From the NCBI RefSeq assembly GCF_040939455.1, contig NC_134106.1:80607001-80671000 (forward strand): a stretch of DNA of 64,000 bases. Direction: 5' to 3'. This DNA comes from Microcebus murinus. Taxonomy: Eukaryota; Chordata; Mammalia; Primates; Cheirogaleidae. The position numbers were made by a program, and so were the translations under genes. Below, one piece after another: positions 1 through 10,792 of the stretch. The stretch's first letter is position 1. Every line of letters begins with the position of its first letter. Below the pieces are notes generated by a model. It did no database searches. It was not told the DNA's origin and saw nothing but the letters and a program-made list of their open reading frames with translations.

Positions 1-193
1 TGATATTGTGGCTAGCAACAGCTGGCAGGTTTTTCCACAGGTAATGTGCTATTTAAAATCCCAGTCATTTTGCTTTGTTATAAAAAAGGGGGAAATATGT
101 ATTATCTTAAAAAAAAACATGTTGAACAAATCTGGAGAAGAGGTGAGCTCTCCAGTGTCCCGTAGATTCAGTGTTATCCTCTCCCTCTCCAAG
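1..193 (+). other. MAP4K4: Intron (3' end only)
   Basis: This is intron sequence before the first exon of the window. It contains an A-run near 109-117 and ends in a polypyrimidine stretch (tcctctccctctccaag) that makes the acceptor AG at 192-193. No repeat family is recognisable in so short a piece. Confidence 0.8.
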
Positions 194-409
194 GAGTGCC
201 GATGGCGGGAGATGGAGGAGCACCGGCAGGCAGAGAGGCTCCAGAGGCAGTTGCAACAAGAACAAGCATATCTCCTGTCTCTACAGCATGACCACAGGAG
301 GCCGCACCCGCAGCAGCAGCAGCCACCGCCGCAGCAGGAAAGGAGCAAGCCAAGCTACCACGTCCCAGAGCCCAAGCCCCACTACGAGCCTGCGGACAGA
401 GCTCGAGAG
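194..409 (+). CDS. MAP4K4: MAP4K4 exon: end of coiled coil and proline/glutamine-rich linker
   Basis: The exon encodes 72 residues in phase 0, from [16 protein letters not shown] to EPADRARE. The first ~31 residues are Glu/Gln/Arg-rich with heptad character and end the coiled coil. The rest is Gln/Pro-rich ([14 protein letters not shown]) and lies in the region that binds SH3 adaptors such as Nck in the family. The acceptor is ccaag|GAG and the donor is GAG|gtatct. An internal acceptor at 285-286 would give a shorter exon starting HDHRRPHP. The Gln/Pro tract appears about two residues shorter than the human one as I remember it, which fits a repeat-coded (CAG)n stretch. Confidence 0.95.
272..286 (+). 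promoter_or_regulatory. MAP4K4: Alternative 3' splice site inside the coding exon
   Basis: The sequence ctcctgtctctacag is a strong pyrimidine tract plus AG inside the reading frame. Splicing here removes exactly 93 bases (31 residues, ECRW through LSLQ) and starts the exon at HDHRRPHP in the same phase. Human MAP4K4 isoforms with and without this 31-residue block are known, so the site is probably used. Confidence 0.75.
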
Positions 410-1362
410 GTATCTGCTTTCCTTCGTTGTGTTGATTACTTTCTGGAAAGTAATGCAATGACTCCTCAGAACTGTATAACATTAATGCAAGAACAGACTA
501 TAGAAATCATCTAGAGTGATCTGCCTTGTTTGTTTTTTAGCTGAGAAATTGAGGTTTGGAGTAAAGGGATTTGCCCAAGGTCTCATATCTAGTCAGTGCT
601 TTTTCCATTAAGGGCCAGATGCCTCAGTTAACAAACCTCATTAGAACTGGAAACTAAACTAAACAAAAAGAAGATTGCATGGCACAATTATTCTTTAAAA
701 TGTGAATGAGAGGAATGGTGGTTTGGTTAACTATTTCTCCCAGACTAGTGTGAGGCTGAAGTGTGCCTGTAGTCCAATTTACTGACTTTCCAACTATCAA
801 GATTCGTCACTGAATTGGCGTATTAGGGCTAGCCAAGAGCCTCAGAGTACGGTGCAGCACAGCAGTGACTGCTCAGGGATGTGAGGCAGGCTGGGAGCTG
901 ATATGCATACAGTGGGGGTGAATCCCAGCCCACAGGTGTCTGTCTTACAGAGAGCAGATCCCAGGAACAAGTGTTCTGCTTGTATGGGAATGCCTTTATA
1001 TTTGGTGGAATGCAATGTGATTTGGATTACTGATGATAGGCTTTTAATATGTTGGTTTAGTTGGTTGTGACAGATTAATTTTTTTCTAGTTTATCATCAT
1101 ATACAATCCTAGAATTCTGAGCAACAAGGAGATCTTAGCGGCTGCCTTGCTTAATTTTTATCTTCATTAGGATTTTCTTTTTCCTAATTCAAGTCCTAGC
1201 CCTGCTTTATCTACCTCCCCCCCACCAACTACCCCTCTCTTTTCTTGTAGCTGAAGAAAATAGAAAACTTCTTTGTAGAGTTCTTCCACTTTCAGACTTT
1301 CTTCCATATCTCTGCTTTTCCCCTACTAACACTGAGTTATCTCTTCTAATTCTCTGATGCAG
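410..1362 (+). other. MAP4K4: Intron
   Basis: Intron with donor gtatct and acceptor ctgatgcag. A short stretch near 540-610 resembles an antisense MIR SINE (gatttgcccaaggtctc), too weak for a separate call. I see nothing else. Confidence 0.85.
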
Positions 1363-1524
1363 GTGGAAGATAGATTTAGGAAAACTAACCACAGCTCCCC
1401 TGAAGCCCAGTCTAAGCAGACAGGCAGAGTATTGGAGCCACCAGTGCCTTCCCGATCAGAGTCTTTTTCCAATGGCAACTCCGAGTCTGTGCATCCTGCC
1501 CTGCAGAGACCAGCGGAGCCACAG
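1363..1524 (+). CDS. MAP4K4: MAP4K4 exon: linker (VEDRFRK...AEPQ)
   Basis: The exon encodes 54 residues in phase 0 at both ends, from [16 protein letters not shown] to QRPAEPQ. It is Ser/Pro-rich and predicted disordered, with several Ser-Pro or Arg-x-x-Ser sites that could be phosphorylated. Acceptor gatgcag|GTG and donor CACAG|gtagca are good. It may be followed directly by the constitutive exon at 5350 or by the cassette at 4196. The sequence matches human MAP4K4 closely. Confidence 0.95.
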
Positions 1525-4195
1525 GTAGCAACAGCCAGCTTTGCTGTGGTGGAGGAGACTGTGCGATGGCTCACCGAGCCTCAGGCCTGCTTGTCACATC
1601 CGCAGTTTAGTTTGTCACCACATTTAAACAGAAGAGATGAGCAGGGATGACTTTAGACTGAAATGACACACAGTTGATAGAGAAAAGAAGGATCTTTTTC
1701 TTTTTTTAAGATTTTTCTTATACTTTGAGATTTTTCTTATACTTTTCTTAGGACTATCTAGAGTCAGTGATTTCTTCTTCTAACTTTTTGCCTTCCCTAA
1801 CTCAGATGTTAAGTGCCTGTTTCTTCTAATACAAAGATTTTTTAGTTTAGTTTTTAGAGAGTTAGTATTATAAGCACATAGAAGGAGAACCAGAACCTTT
1901 CCTTCCAAGCATTTTAAAAGTGAATGTTTTACCCTGGGATCCTCTGCTCCTGGCCACTTCCATGAATGGACCTTAGAGAACTGACAGTGCCCCTGAAATT
2001 TCATGTAGAAGTTTTTGATTTGTCCAGATGTGCACGTTTCAGGGAAAGGAGGTTTTATCAGATTCTCAAAGGGTTCAATTTCCAAAAAAGGTTAGATCAA
2101 ATGGGTTAGCTATAGATTTCCCTGAGGTAGGTCAGAACAAAGGTCGTGACCTTTTCTTGGCTCTGCCTCAGCATTGTAAGCCTCGTCTAAGTGGGGGAGA
2201 GCTGCTGGGCTGAGTGCTGTGTGACGAGAAGAGAGCCCACTACACTGTCTGTAGGAGAGAGTAGACAGCAAAGATTCAGAGATCTTAGTGATCCTTAAAA
2301 CACTGATTCCTGCTCTCTTGCTGAAAATTGCTGATTTTTAGACATTTTCCTTCTTGCTACTGTGTAATCTAGAATATTGGGAACAAGTTCTTAAGCTTGA
2401 GTTTACTTGTCACTGTTTGCTTGTGTAGGGGGACAAAAGTTTATGTTCTTGTGACAGAAGCAGCTATAGTGTACTATAAAACAAATTCCAACCAGAACTT
2501 AAATGCACTTTATAACAATAATCTCCTGGATGACAGGGAACTGTAGCCTAGAGGAGTTAAGTAAAATAAAAGAAGAAACAGGACAGAAGCCACAGGTGTG
2601 GGCAGGGTGATAGGGTGTTTACATGGGATCAGTAACGTCCTGAGTCATAGGAGAGTTGGCCTGTCAGTACACAGGTACTCCAGAGAGTATGGAATGGAAA
2701 GAAATAAAAGAAAGAGAAAAGCAGGAGAAGATAAATAAAAAAGAAAAAAAAAAGGGATGAGAAGAGAGACTATTAGAACAGGTTTGATGACAGTTGTTAA
2801 AAGTTTAACAACTTTGCATTGATTGAAGAGTACAGGATAAAAATTTTTGTTCTGCAAGTTAAACTTACCATAAATGGAGAATCTTTATCTATTTGGCCAC
2901 TGAGATTTTAGAAAATAAGAGTTCCTGAATTATGTAGACTAATTTTTACATTCATGATTAAATTTGTATCATACCTAGAAATAGCCTTCTTTTTCTTCCT
3001 TCTATTCTAAAGTTGCTTTTGGCTGAAACATATAGCTGTGCAACATTTTTTGGGAGAAATGTTTCTCATGTAGGATTCTATTTTAAAACTCATTTTTGAT
3101 TATAATTTCAGGTAATGGTTTTAATTATATGCTTTCCCTCTGAAAACCTTAAACATGTTAGGAATGTGGGATTATACCAATAACTGGGATTATGTGAATC
3201 TCCCCTGTAAATCATAGAAATCGTACACCTGGAACTAACTCCACATTCTGCATTTGGAAAGGTTGAACAAATTTGTGATTTGGTAATTTCAATTTTCATT
3301 AAATACATTGATATAATAGATATGTAGCCAGGGTTGTATAAATTGCAATATTGGACAGATATTTTAAAATAATAAAATATAATTTAATGAAAATATTTTA
3401 TAGATTATTTCAGAGATTATTTCCCCAATTTAAAAGCAACAAGATAAGCTCAATTGACAAATAATTGTCAAATAGGAGGTATACTCCAATAGTATTTAAT
3501 TCAGGAAGCCCATGGTACTGAATATTTTCAAAGGAAACACAGGTTTTTGGGTTTTTTTTTTCGTTTTTTTCTTTCATAACTAGCTTGAAGGTATATGGAG
3601 ATATCTAGGTTTTCAGACTTGGAAGAAACAAGAAAAATTTGGGGGGTATTTGAAAAACTGGCTGTTATAAAGTCATACTTTTATAGTCTGTCAGAACACG
3701 AGGGGTTTGTCTCTGCTCGTTAAATGTGCTGTTGTGTCACTTGGTCTGGTTCGTACACTGCCGGGTGATGAGGATGGCTAGGTAGGTCTGCATGTTTAGC
3801 AGTGTCCTTTGTCACGTGATTGTTTGCCCTCTCCCTGCCTCCTCAGTGTCTGCTTCAATATGGATGTGCATGGAGCACATCATCCCTTGTCAGTGGGTCT
3901 ATGGGTTCTTTTGTAAAAAATTTAAAAAAATTCACATTTACTACTATCTGCAATGTTTGTCTGGATATTAAAAGAGTTTTCCTTATAAATGTACATTTGT
4001 TCTTTTCTGCATACTGTGTTCCCAGACCGCGTCTTCGCTTAGAGTGTGCCTGTTTTCACTGCTTGGCTGACCTATACTGACCGCCCCCTGTTTGCATTCC
4101 GCCTTTGCCAGTTCCTGCTTTGGATTTGGTATTGACCAGAAAAGCCAGTTTTATGCAGAACGCATTGAATGTTTTGTGTTTTGTTTTCTTGTAAG
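1525..4195 (+). other. MAP4K4: Intron, 2.7 kb
   Basis: Intron before the alternative cassette. It has an imperfect tandem duplication of a T-rich unit at about 1709-1749, an A/G-rich purine stretch at 2690-2760, and a poly-T patch near 3550-3575. No transposon family is clear. Open frames here are short and have no coding signature. Confidence 0.8.
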
Positions 4196-4429
4196 GTACA
4201 GTGGTCCCACCTGGCATCTCTCAAGAACAATGTTTCCCCTGTCTCGCGATCCCATTCCTTCAGTGACCCTTCTCCTCCCAAATTTGCACACCACCATCTT
4301 CGTTCTCAGGACCCATGTCCACCTTCCCGCAGTGAGGTGCTCAGTCAGAGCTCTGACTCTAAGTCGGAGGCGCCTGACCCCACCCAAAAGGCTTGGTCTA
4401 GATCAGACAGTGACGAGGCGCCTCCAAGG
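4196..4429 (+). CDS. MAP4K4: MAP4K4 alternative cassette exon, 78 residues
   Basis: The exon encodes 78 residues in phase 0 at both ends, from VQWSHLASLKNNVSPVSR to RSDSDEAPPR. It is rich in Ser, Pro and His. Acceptor cttgtaag|GTA and donor CCAAGG|gtaagg are both strong. Because it is a multiple of three and symmetric in phase, it can be skipped without changing the frame. MAP4K4 isoforms with and without this block are known in human. It lengthens the disordered linker between kinase and CNH domains; no domain is evident in it. Confidence 0.92.
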
Positions 4430-5349
4430 GTAAGGAGCAGAAAGACAGACGTGTGCTGCTTTGTCCTTTCTGTTATTGTTTTAAAGGATTATTTGTTTTA
4501 ATTATGGGTATGGTGACTTCACCAGAATTAGAGGGGCAATGAAATTTCAAAGGAACCTTTTACTGTGAGGAGAAAGTTCCATAGTTAGGCACTTATATTA
4601 ATATTTAGCCACTGGCCAGTTAACTTCTTATTTTTGTTGTTAATGCTGCACTTAAACATAAGGTAGAAAAATGATGAAAGAGTTATTCTATAAAGAATAT
4701 GGTTCTTGAACAAATTCATAACTTATTTTAGCAGTTTTCCTATAAGTTTATACAAAAGCTGTATGTTATTTTGCAACATTAACCAATATCAAAATTTTCA
4801 AAAGAAAAGATTTTATCAGGAAAAAAAATTAATAGAAATCTCAAAGAAAATGATTTTTTTTCCTTCTTAAATTGAGGTTTTTGTTTTGTTTTTGTAATTA
4901 CTTAATGGTGAAATTAAACAAAAGGGCACATTATTTTTCCTACATTTGGAATTTGCTTCCTCCGAATATATTCTTGCTTCCTGCCAGTCTTTGCTTCTTG
5001 CTGATCCATTTTTAGGCCATTGTTTGGTTTCTTTGAGCTTGTTTTTCTGATTCTCACATTATCTTAGCAAAATGCTTTATATGTCCTCTGCTACCACGCT
5101 TCAGTCCAAACATCATTTAAGTGTTTTACAAGAGTGTAGAAAGGCTGTTTGTTGTACTGGTTCCTTAGATCCTATGACTAAGTTTTCTCTCCCTATTATA
5201 AGAGTGGAGGAGGGGAAGCAAGGACAGGAGCAGCTTGGCAATAGGAAGTCCAGTGTAATTAGGGCTGCTGCAAAAATATGTTTTGGTGGGGAAATCTTTT
5301 CTCCTCCTCATGCATTCCATAATTTAATTGCTATATTTTCTACCTAAAG
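4430..5349 (+). other. MAP4K4: Intron
   Basis: Intron with donor gtaagg and acceptor ctacctaaag. AT-rich with no clear repeat family. I see nothing else in it. Confidence 0.85.
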
Positions 5350-5456
5350 GTTCCTGTGAGAACAACATCTCGTTCCCCTGTTCTGTCCCGTCGGGATTCC
5401 CCACTGCAGGGCAGTGGACAGCAAAATAGCCAAGCAGGACAAAGAAACTCTACCAG
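5350..5456 (+). CDS. MAP4K4: MAP4K4 exon: linker ([15 protein letters not shown]...)
   Basis: The exon encodes about 35 residues ([16 protein letters not shown] onward) and ends within a codon (phase 2). The Arg-x-x-Ser and Ser-Pro sites around [15 protein letters not shown] are typical basophilic or proline-directed kinase sites. Acceptor cctaaag|GTT is weak in pyrimidines; donor ACCAG|gtaaat is good. It joins to the NAGNAG acceptor of the next exon. Confidence 0.94.
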
Positions 5457-6831
5457 GTAAATGGCAGGTGAAGGTTAACAGGTTTACTGTACAGTCTCCC
5501 ACAGTCTTATTTTATCTGTTCTTGTAAAAATCCTTATAAACACAAATGTTCTGCCATAAAATCCATTAACATGAATAATATCAGATTGATGTGTAATAAA
5601 AAGAGTGTTTGGATCTGAATTTGTATTGTAGTAATTTTGAAATTAAAACTACCTGTCTCTTGTAATAGTGAATGGAGGGAACAGCAGGGAAGGGGTGGAG
5701 GAAAGGCTCTAAGAGAATTGTAATCTAAGGGAGCTTTTTATCTAAAGGATATTATAAGGCCTTGGAATAATGTAGAAATCATAGACAGGTTACTAAAGAA
5801 AGTCACTGGTTGACTGACAGTCTGCAATAAATGAGTGAACTAGCCAAATAATATTTTTTTAGATTCTAGAGCTGTTCTGTCTTCCACGGCAGCTATTAGC
5901 CACATGAGGCTTCTTAAATTTAAATTTAACTTGAAGTGAAATACAATTAAAATTTCATTCTTTAGTTGTGCCAGCCACGTTTATTTCAATTGCTCTATAG
6001 TCATGTGTAGCTAGTGGCTACGATATTATACAGCTCAGATATAAAACAATTTCATCATCCTAGAAAGGGCCATTGACCAACGCTATAATAGAGGGGAACG
6101 GAAGATACCACAGTCCACCCTGGTCATTAGCAGTGCTAAGGGGCTCTTTGCAGCTTCCGAGTTACCTATCTGACCACTTCAAGTTATACCAGTGTTTCAT
6201 GGCAGAAGGCTAACTTTACATATTCAGTGATGATCAAGTTATCAAATGTTCAACATAATAATCTTAAGTCTGTGTCATTAAATCTTACCTAGCAAATGTG
6301 TGTTGGGGTATGTCCATGGCAGGCAATCCACCCCAGCCTGTGCTTTCCATACCATTTCCAACACGGCTTATGCAAAGGAATATCTTCTGTAAATGTCAGT
6401 TTTTGAGAGCAGCAATGGGTGGGTGAGAGTAGTAGCCTAGAAACAGATAAAATTTTGTGTGTAACGGTGGAAATGGAATGTTTTCATAATATTAAGAACT
6501 GAATGTATAACTGTAACAGAAATGATGACACTTCTAGACTGAACAGTAGCATTGCATCTCATGTTGCTACATGCAATCTGATAAAGATTTTAGGTCTGCT
6601 AATGGTAGGATATCATTTAGCATTTTTGGTTTGTTAAGATATCTGAGATGAAATCCATGAATAATATCATTATAACTTTTGGTGAATGTAATGTTAAATG
6701 CTGTTTATAGGCTATTTTTCTCATCTCTACATTTCAAAGACATGGAGTGCACACATCGTGCACATGTTTATAATTTGGTACTGCATGTTGGGATGATGCA
6801 TTAGCTTTTCTTTTTTCTTCTTTTCTAACAG
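5457..6831 (+). other. MAP4K4: Intron with MER5-like DNA transposon fragment
   Basis: Intron of 1.4 kb. It holds the MER5-like element at about 5869-6085 (listed separately) and ends with a strong pyrimidine tract before a tandem acceptor. Nothing else is clear. Confidence 0.85.
5869..6085. repeat. MER5A-like hAT-Charlie fragment
   Basis: The stretch has the hallmarks of MER5: tagccacatgaggc near the start, AT-rich core with attaaaattt, then gtgtagctagtggctac and catcatcctagaaag near the end. This is a short non-autonomous hAT-Charlie element common in eutherian genomes. It is well decayed, so it is old. The exact ends are uncertain. Confidence 0.75.
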
Positions 6832-6983
6832 CAGTATTGAGCCCAGGCTTCTGTGGGAGAGAGTAGAGAAGCTGGTGCCCAGACCTGGCAGTGGCAGCTC
6901 CTCAGGGTCCAGCAACTCAGGGTCCCAGCCTGGCTCTCACCCTGGGTCTCAGAGTGGCTCCGGGGAACGCTTCAGAGTGAGAT
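6832..6983 (+). CDS. MAP4K4: MAP4K4 exon with tandem (NAGNAG) acceptor
   Basis: The exon encodes [19 protein letters not shown] and a Ser/Gly-rich run ending GERFRVRS (last codon split). The acceptor reads aacagcag, so splicing can use AG at 6830-6831 or at 6833-6834. The first gives NSTSSIEP, the second NSTSIEP, a one-Ser difference. Both forms are known in MAP4K4. The donor is AGAT|gtatgc. The Ser/Gly run ([17 protein letters not shown]) marks a flexible disordered linker. Confidence 0.94.
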
Positions 6984-7630
6984 GTATGCTGCCTTTCCTT
7001 TACCCTTTCTCCATTAGTGGCTTTGGGCTATGATCAGTATATTGGAAATCCTTCTTCATCACTAAAAACGACCTGTGGTTTACGTATAACTGCCTGTCAC
7101 AAAACCAATGTTTTGGTATAGGTTCCTACTGACACTAATAGTCATTATGATTTTAACTATAAAAGAGTAAATTTTGAAAACTTTACACATGCCCAGCACC
7201 CTGAGCAGTTTACAACTCAGTGCAATTAACTAACTTGTCCAGGGTAATCAGCTAGATGTCTGAGCTGGAATTTGAACCCATTTCTTTATGGACTCCAGGC
7301 CTATACTGTCATCAGTATTGGTTATTTTAGCCTACTCTTAATAATAGACTTGTGAATATTCCATCTACTATATTACTGGTAACAAGGTATTACTTGCGAA
7401 TGGCATGTTAAGTAGAGTGTGATGATGGAGGGTTCTAAGTACGGAGTCAGAAAGCCTGCCAGGGCTCTCCTAGGTCCCTTACTTTGCCCTGGAGTTCAGA
7501 CCTGCATGTGGAGACCCTGGCATGACTGGGGTTGAGAGAAGTAGGTAGGGGTGGGGGCTTGGACAGCTTTGCGACATGCATCTATACGTTTATATGTATC
7601 TGCCTTTCTTGTCTCTTTCGAACCCAACAG
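6984..7630 (+). other. MAP4K4: Intron with MIR fragment
   Basis: Intron of 0.65 kb. The middle, about 7175-7310, is an antisense MIR-like SINE (listed separately). The acceptor is cgaacccaacag. Confidence 0.85.
7175..7310 (-). repeat. MIR SINE fragment, antisense
   Basis: The run acttgtccagggtaatcagc followed by gagctggaatttgaaccc matches the reverse complement of the conserved core of MIR (tRNA-derived SINE). Divergence is high, consistent with an insertion older than placental mammals. Confidence 0.65.
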
Positions 7631-7728
7631 CATCATCCAAGTCAGAGGGCTCTCCATCTCAGCGCCTTGAAAATGCAGTGAAAAAACCTGAAGATAAAAA
7701 AGAAGTTTTTAGACCTCTCAAGCCTGCT
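7631..7728 (+). CDS. MAP4K4: MAP4K4 exon: linker ([20 protein letters not shown])
   Basis: The exon completes a split Ser codon and encodes [18 protein letters not shown] through EVFRPLKPA, ending in phase 0. It is highly charged ([12 protein letters not shown]). Acceptor cccaacag|CAT and donor CCTGCT|gtaagg are good. It is followed by either the 9-nt microexon (adds GEV) or directly by the exon at 10031 (DLTALAKEL). Confidence 0.94.
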
Positions 7729-8425
7729 GTAAGGATAGCACAAAATTTGTCTTACTTATTTCAGGCTTGAATGAGATCCTTCTTTTAAAAATATGTGGTT
7801 GAGAGGCCTGCGGTCTTTTCTGTTGGGCCCCTTTGCAGATTTGAGGAATTACAAGGCATGACCTAAACCCCAGACACATCTGTGCACCTTCCCTTAGTCA
7901 TCTTCTATGTAAAATTCTTAATAGAATGAAACCTTTTTTCTAGCTTCAACCATGCACTCTGTGTAGTCACTTTACAAAGAAACAGGACAAAGTGTGTTTT
8001 TTATTTAGTGACATTTCCTTCTAAGGAAACAGATACTTTAAAAATACAAAAGGACAAAAATCCTGTTTATTTTTTTGCTTGGCATTAACCTTTACTTATT
8101 CTTGATGAATTGGGCATTTACAGTACTGGCTTTTGGAGTAAATATTTTGAAACCCCTTTCTTAAACTCACCTGTTGCTTAAATTCTGCCTTTTGGTACCT
8201 GGGGCGGTAGTTGTGACTGCTTCTAGTACTTCTCCTTTAACTCCTCATGTGTAAGCTGACAGTGTAACTGCGTGCACACTGTGGAATTTTAAGCCTGTCG
8301 GTTTTAATTTCCTGCTTGAACTGATTTCTGTACTTCTCTCCTTCTTTCTGCCATGCTTCTTCGTATTGTGCATTCCTCATCCACGATGGCTTCTTGGATT
8401 CCTTGAAACTGCCGCTGGCCTGCAG
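7729..8425 (+). other. MAP4K4: Intron upstream of the microexon
   Basis: Intron of 0.7 kb with no clear transposon. The last ~120 bases before the microexon are pyrimidine-rich (tacttctctccttctttctg at about 8331-8350), as often seen upstream of microexons. Confidence 0.75.
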
Positions 8426-8434
8426 GGGGAAGTG
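8426..8434 (+). CDS. MAP4K4: MAP4K4 9-nt microexon encoding Gly-Glu-Val
   Basis: The nine bases GGGGAAGTG lie between ggcctgcag and gtaagcccc, giving a good acceptor and a strong donor. Inserted between the phase-0 ends of the exons at 7728 and 10031 they add GEV between PLKPA and DLTALAK. I recall MAP4K4 protein isoforms reading KPAGEVDLTALAK, which fits exactly. It is too short to be found by open-frame searches. Inclusion is probably tissue-regulated, as for other microexons, but that is inference. Confidence 0.85.
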
Positions 8435-10030
8435 GTAAGCCCCACCTCTGAAAAGTTCAGCATCAGAGCAGCACTGTGTCTGCCGGTAAACTCAGCTGTT
8501 GCCTGAGCTGTAGTCCTGCGCCCTGTGCAACTTGAACCCTTACACTTTTACTTCAGTTTTCATAACACATAACATTCGCTGCATTTGTTATTACTCTTAT
8601 TAAATATAGCTTTTTCGTCTAACCATTTTAAAAGCTACAGCCATAACCACAAAATAGCAAGACTCAAAGCCTAACACTCAAATCACTGTTATTTCAGAGG
8701 CTCAAGCTCAAAGAAAAGAAACATATTCTCAACTGTGAAAAAGAAGAAAATTACATTGGAACTGCTAAAAATAAGAGAGAAAAATAGCTATGTAGTCTGC
8801 TTTTTAAAAAGTTATTACTTTTAAATAAAATTCCCAAATAGATGAATTTGGAGTTTTGTTTGAAAATGTAAAGTATTAACAATAATTATTTCTGAAAATT
8901 ATATTTGGTGGATTGGTTGAGTCTTAAAGTGTCAGAGTCTAGAAGAGTAAAGGGAAATGAAGCTCTTTGAATAAATTTTACCATGTATTTCTTTTCTTTC
9001 TGTCTGTGGTTTTTTTTTTTTTTTTTTTTTTTTTTTTGAGACAGGGTCTTGCTCTGTCACCCAGACAGGAGTGCAGTAGTGCAATGATAGCTCACTGCAA
9101 CCTCCAACCTTTGGGCTGAAGTGATCCTCCCACTTCAGCCTCCTGAGTAGCTGGTACTATAGGCACATGCTACCATGTCTGGCTAATTTAAAAATTTTTT
9201 TTTGTAGAGATGATGTCTTGCTGTGTTGCCCAGGCTGGTCTTAAACTCTTAGGCTTAAGCAATTCTCCCTCCTAGGCCTCCCAGAGTACTGGGATTGTAG
9301 GCATGAGCCACCATTCCCAGCCTACTGTGGATTTCTTTTCTTTCTGATGTTCACATTAATTGGTAGTATTACAGGGAAGTGGGGGTAAGGCTTGAAGGCA
9401 GGGTTGTAGGGAAGTCCACAGTACATTAGGTCACCACTTTCTCTCTTGATGTCTCATGCACCTTTTTCATGAATGTGGCAAATTATTAACAGTCAGTGAA
9501 GTGATATGGGAATGATATATACTGGTGCTCACTTCACTCTTCTTTCACTTTTTTGCAGGCTTGAAATTTTTAATAATAAAAGTTGGAAAAACATGCCCCC
9601 CCCCCCCAACCCCATATAACTTTAAATTAGGCCTGTTTAACTAGAAGCTTGCTTTCTGGATATTTCCCTTAAAAGAAGACTTTGTCATATTTGTCTTGAC
9701 AACAAAGCCCAAGGATCTGTCTGTACACATTTGTTGATCTAGAATTTTTTCTTATATTTAAAAAAAAAAACACTATCAGCTTATCATAAGCAGATTGTTA
9801 CTTTTTTATTGTGGGATTTGAGCTGTATGCAACATCTTTGACTTTTTTGGTCTTTTCTATCAAGAGCTGTAAGAGCTCACCTTCATATGAAGCTGGTAAA
9901 TACTCTGCAAAACAGTTTTATAAAACTAACTGTGTTGGCATTTGTTGATAGTCAAAGAACTCACTCTTTCCTATTTTCGCCTGCTATCCTTCTCCTTGCC
10001 TTACTCTCTCTTCTCTGTCCTGTGCCTTAG
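8435..10030 (+). other. MAP4K4: Intron with an old antisense Alu
   Basis: Intron of 1.6 kb. It holds an antisense Alu at 9010-9322 (listed separately), a 12-base C-run near 9596-9607, and a pyrimidine-rich acceptor tract (tctctcttctctgtcc). Nothing else is clear. Confidence 0.85.
9010..9322 (-). mobile_element. AluJ-like SINE, antisense, dimeric
   Basis: A 28-base T-run is followed by gagacagggtcttgctctgt and the antisense right arm, a mid A-rich region (aaaaatttttttttg) and the left arm, ending gagccaccattcccagcc. Both arms are present and most CpG sites are gone, so it is an old (AluJ-type) copy shared across primates. It is antisense to MAP4K4, the orientation that can create cryptic exons, but no strong donor is seen. 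Confidence 0.9.
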
Positions 10031-10206
10031 GATTTGACTGCACTGGCCAAAGAGCTTCGAGCAGTGGAAGATGTGCGGCCCCCTCACAAAGTGACAGACT
10101 ACTCTTCGTCCAGTGAGGAGTCGGGGACGACAGATGAGGAGGACGATGATGTGGAACAAGAAGGGGCCGATGAGTCCACCTCTGGACCAGAGGACACTAG
10201 AGCAGC
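10031..10206 (+). CDS. MAP4K4: MAP4K4 exon: acidic linker ([16 protein letters not shown]...)
   Basis: The exon encodes [20 protein letters not shown], a Ser-rich [10 protein letters not shown] patch and the acidic run [12 protein letters not shown], ending within the codon for Ser after DTRAA. The Ser/acidic cluster looks like casein-kinase-2-type sites. Acceptor gccttag|GAT; donor GCAGC|gtcagt. The frame join with the next exon gives [11 protein letters not shown], which confirms the donor; reading on would stop after 10 codons. Confidence 0.94.
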
Positions 10207-10671
10207 GTCAGTCCCTGATCTGTTTAAGAGAGGATGAGAGTTTCTCTCTGAGCCTTTTTCCCCCTAGGAACCAGATAGTTTTTTTAAAAACCTGTCACAC
10301 GATCCCATGAGCATTAACATTTAGTTATCGAGGATTCAGCAGTGGGCAGCCTTTGTGATCTTCCCCCTCCTCTTTCCCCAGCGTCCCAGCATGTACTTAA
10401 TTTTTTCCTTTTAATTTGAGGATACAATGGAAATATCTGTATGGTATAACTGCTTCAATTAGCCATAAATATTTGTTCTAAATTTTTGCTCAAAGACTTG
10501 CTGCACTGGAAGAAAATTCATTGTTAAGGGGAAAAAATTAAGCACTTGCCTTTTTTGAGGAGACTTTTTACCTGTAGCTTCATCTCATCTTACAACCTTG
10601 AGAAAGTAATCTCCTCAACTTGTGAAGTTAAGGCCCTTCATTTCTGGGTTTGTTTTTTTTTCCCTCCATAG
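10207..10671 (+). other. MAP4K4: Intron
   Basis: Short intron with donor gtcagt and a strong acceptor tract (tttttttttccctccatag). I see no repeat. Confidence 0.85.
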
Positions 10672-10792
10672 GTCATCTCTAAATTTGAGCAATGGCGAAA
10701 CAGAATCCGTGAAAACTATGATTGTCCATGATGATGTAGAAAGTGAACCAGCCATGACCCCATCGAAGGAGGGCACTTTGATCGTCCGCCAG
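10672..10792 (+). CDS. MAP4K4: MAP4K4 exon: linker ([20 protein letters not shown])
   Basis: The exon completes a Ser codon, then encodes [20 protein letters not shown] to GTLIVRQ, ending in phase 0. The segment [20 protein letters not shown] is strongly conserved in the MAP4K4/TNIK/MINK1 family. Acceptor ctccatag|GTC; donor CGCCAG|gtacct. It can splice to the Ser-rich cassette at 11871 or directly to the exon at 14107. Confidence 0.94.

Noticed and set aside
8..514. 168-codon plus-strand frame
   Set aside because: Its middle is the MAP4K4 exon 194-409; the ends are intron read-through past clear splice sites, not a separate gene.
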